This document shows, piece after piece, positions 5,851 to 5,893 of a stretch of 5,893 nucleotides of DNA (position 1 is the first letter of the stretch; each line of letters starts with the position of its first letter). Source of the stretch: Candidatus Desantisbacteria bacterium CG2_30_40_21 (GTDB lineage: Bacteria > UBA9089 > CG2-30-40-21); contig MNYI01000036.1 in NCBI GenBank assembly GCA_001873945.1, positions 1 to 5,893 on the forward strand, read 5' to 3'. The notes beneath the pieces are model-generated. The model worked only from the letters and a program-made list of their open reading frames with translations, had not been told where the DNA came from and searched no databases. Both the position numbers and the translations under genes were made by a program.

Positions 5851-5891
5851 TTGACTTTCTAAAAAAAATAGTGTATCATATAAAGCACTAT
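5851..5891 (+). promoter_or_regulatory. outward promoter with dyad around its -10 box
   Basis: TTGACT (5851-5856) and TATCAT (5874-5879) are exactly 17 bases apart, and the predicted start is near 5886. ATAGTG (5868-5873) and CACTAT (5886-5891) form a perfect 6-bp dyad bracketing the -10 box, a typical position for a repressor site. It begins immediately after the repeat element and reads off the right edge, so the gene it serves is not visible. The ATG at 5890 has no ribosome site and is probably not a start. Confidence 0.6.
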
Positions 5892-5893
5892 GA

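Overview
The window holds two genuine protein genes, pointing towards each other's 3' ends, set in non-coding DNA that is unusually rich in short dispersed hairpin-type repeats. Gene 1 (316-3660, + strand) encodes a secreted 1,114-residue protein. It has a signal peptide, a PorV/PorQ (UPF0164-like) outer-membrane beta-barrel region, a PVPEPPN linker, seven ~101-residue Ig/FN3-like repeats and a C-terminal bacterial SH3 domain. Gene 2 (4127-5383, - strand) is histidyl-tRNA synthetase (hisS), complete and with all class II motifs.

An outer-membrane barrel means a diderm bacterium. The moderately AT-rich sequence, the 'HPDxxKWY...GYSYxID...YYFHIKARDxAGNWS' repeat type and the crowd of 'CTTTGTGTTCTTTGTG / ATCTGCGTCCATCTGTGG / CTCCGTGCCTCCGTGTCTCTGTGG' intergenic repeats suggest an uncultivated lineage such as Desantisbacteria, Omnitrophota, WOR-3 or a planctomycete relative. 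This placement is an impression, not a demonstrated assignment.

Layout: 1-315 is a leader with degenerate repeats (16-49, 59-127), a small hairpin (189-214), a convincing group II intron domain V-like hairpin (245-277) and a hairpin overlapping the Shine-Dalgarno of gene 1 (293-310). After gene 1, 3661-4126 holds a small dyad, a likely 3' gene remnant on the - strand (3788-3895), a 170-bp repeat element with inverted ends (3898-4067) and a second repeat (4068-4122) that stops 4 bases short of the hisS stop codon. Upstream of hisS are a 31-bp-arm hairpin (5410-5492) and a near-consensus sigma70 promoter (5498-5526) whose predicted start places that hairpin in the hisS 5' UTR. The right end (5594-5850) is another repeat element, followed by an outward-facing promoter with a dyad around its -10 box (5851-5891), presumably serving a gene beyond the window.

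The two genes show no functional link. The most unusual content is the domain V-like RNA directly upstream of gene 1, the barrel-repeat-SH3b architecture, and a family of boundary motifs (TTGCACAGSTCGAA and GAGTAGYTACA) that bracket otherwise different repeat cores.
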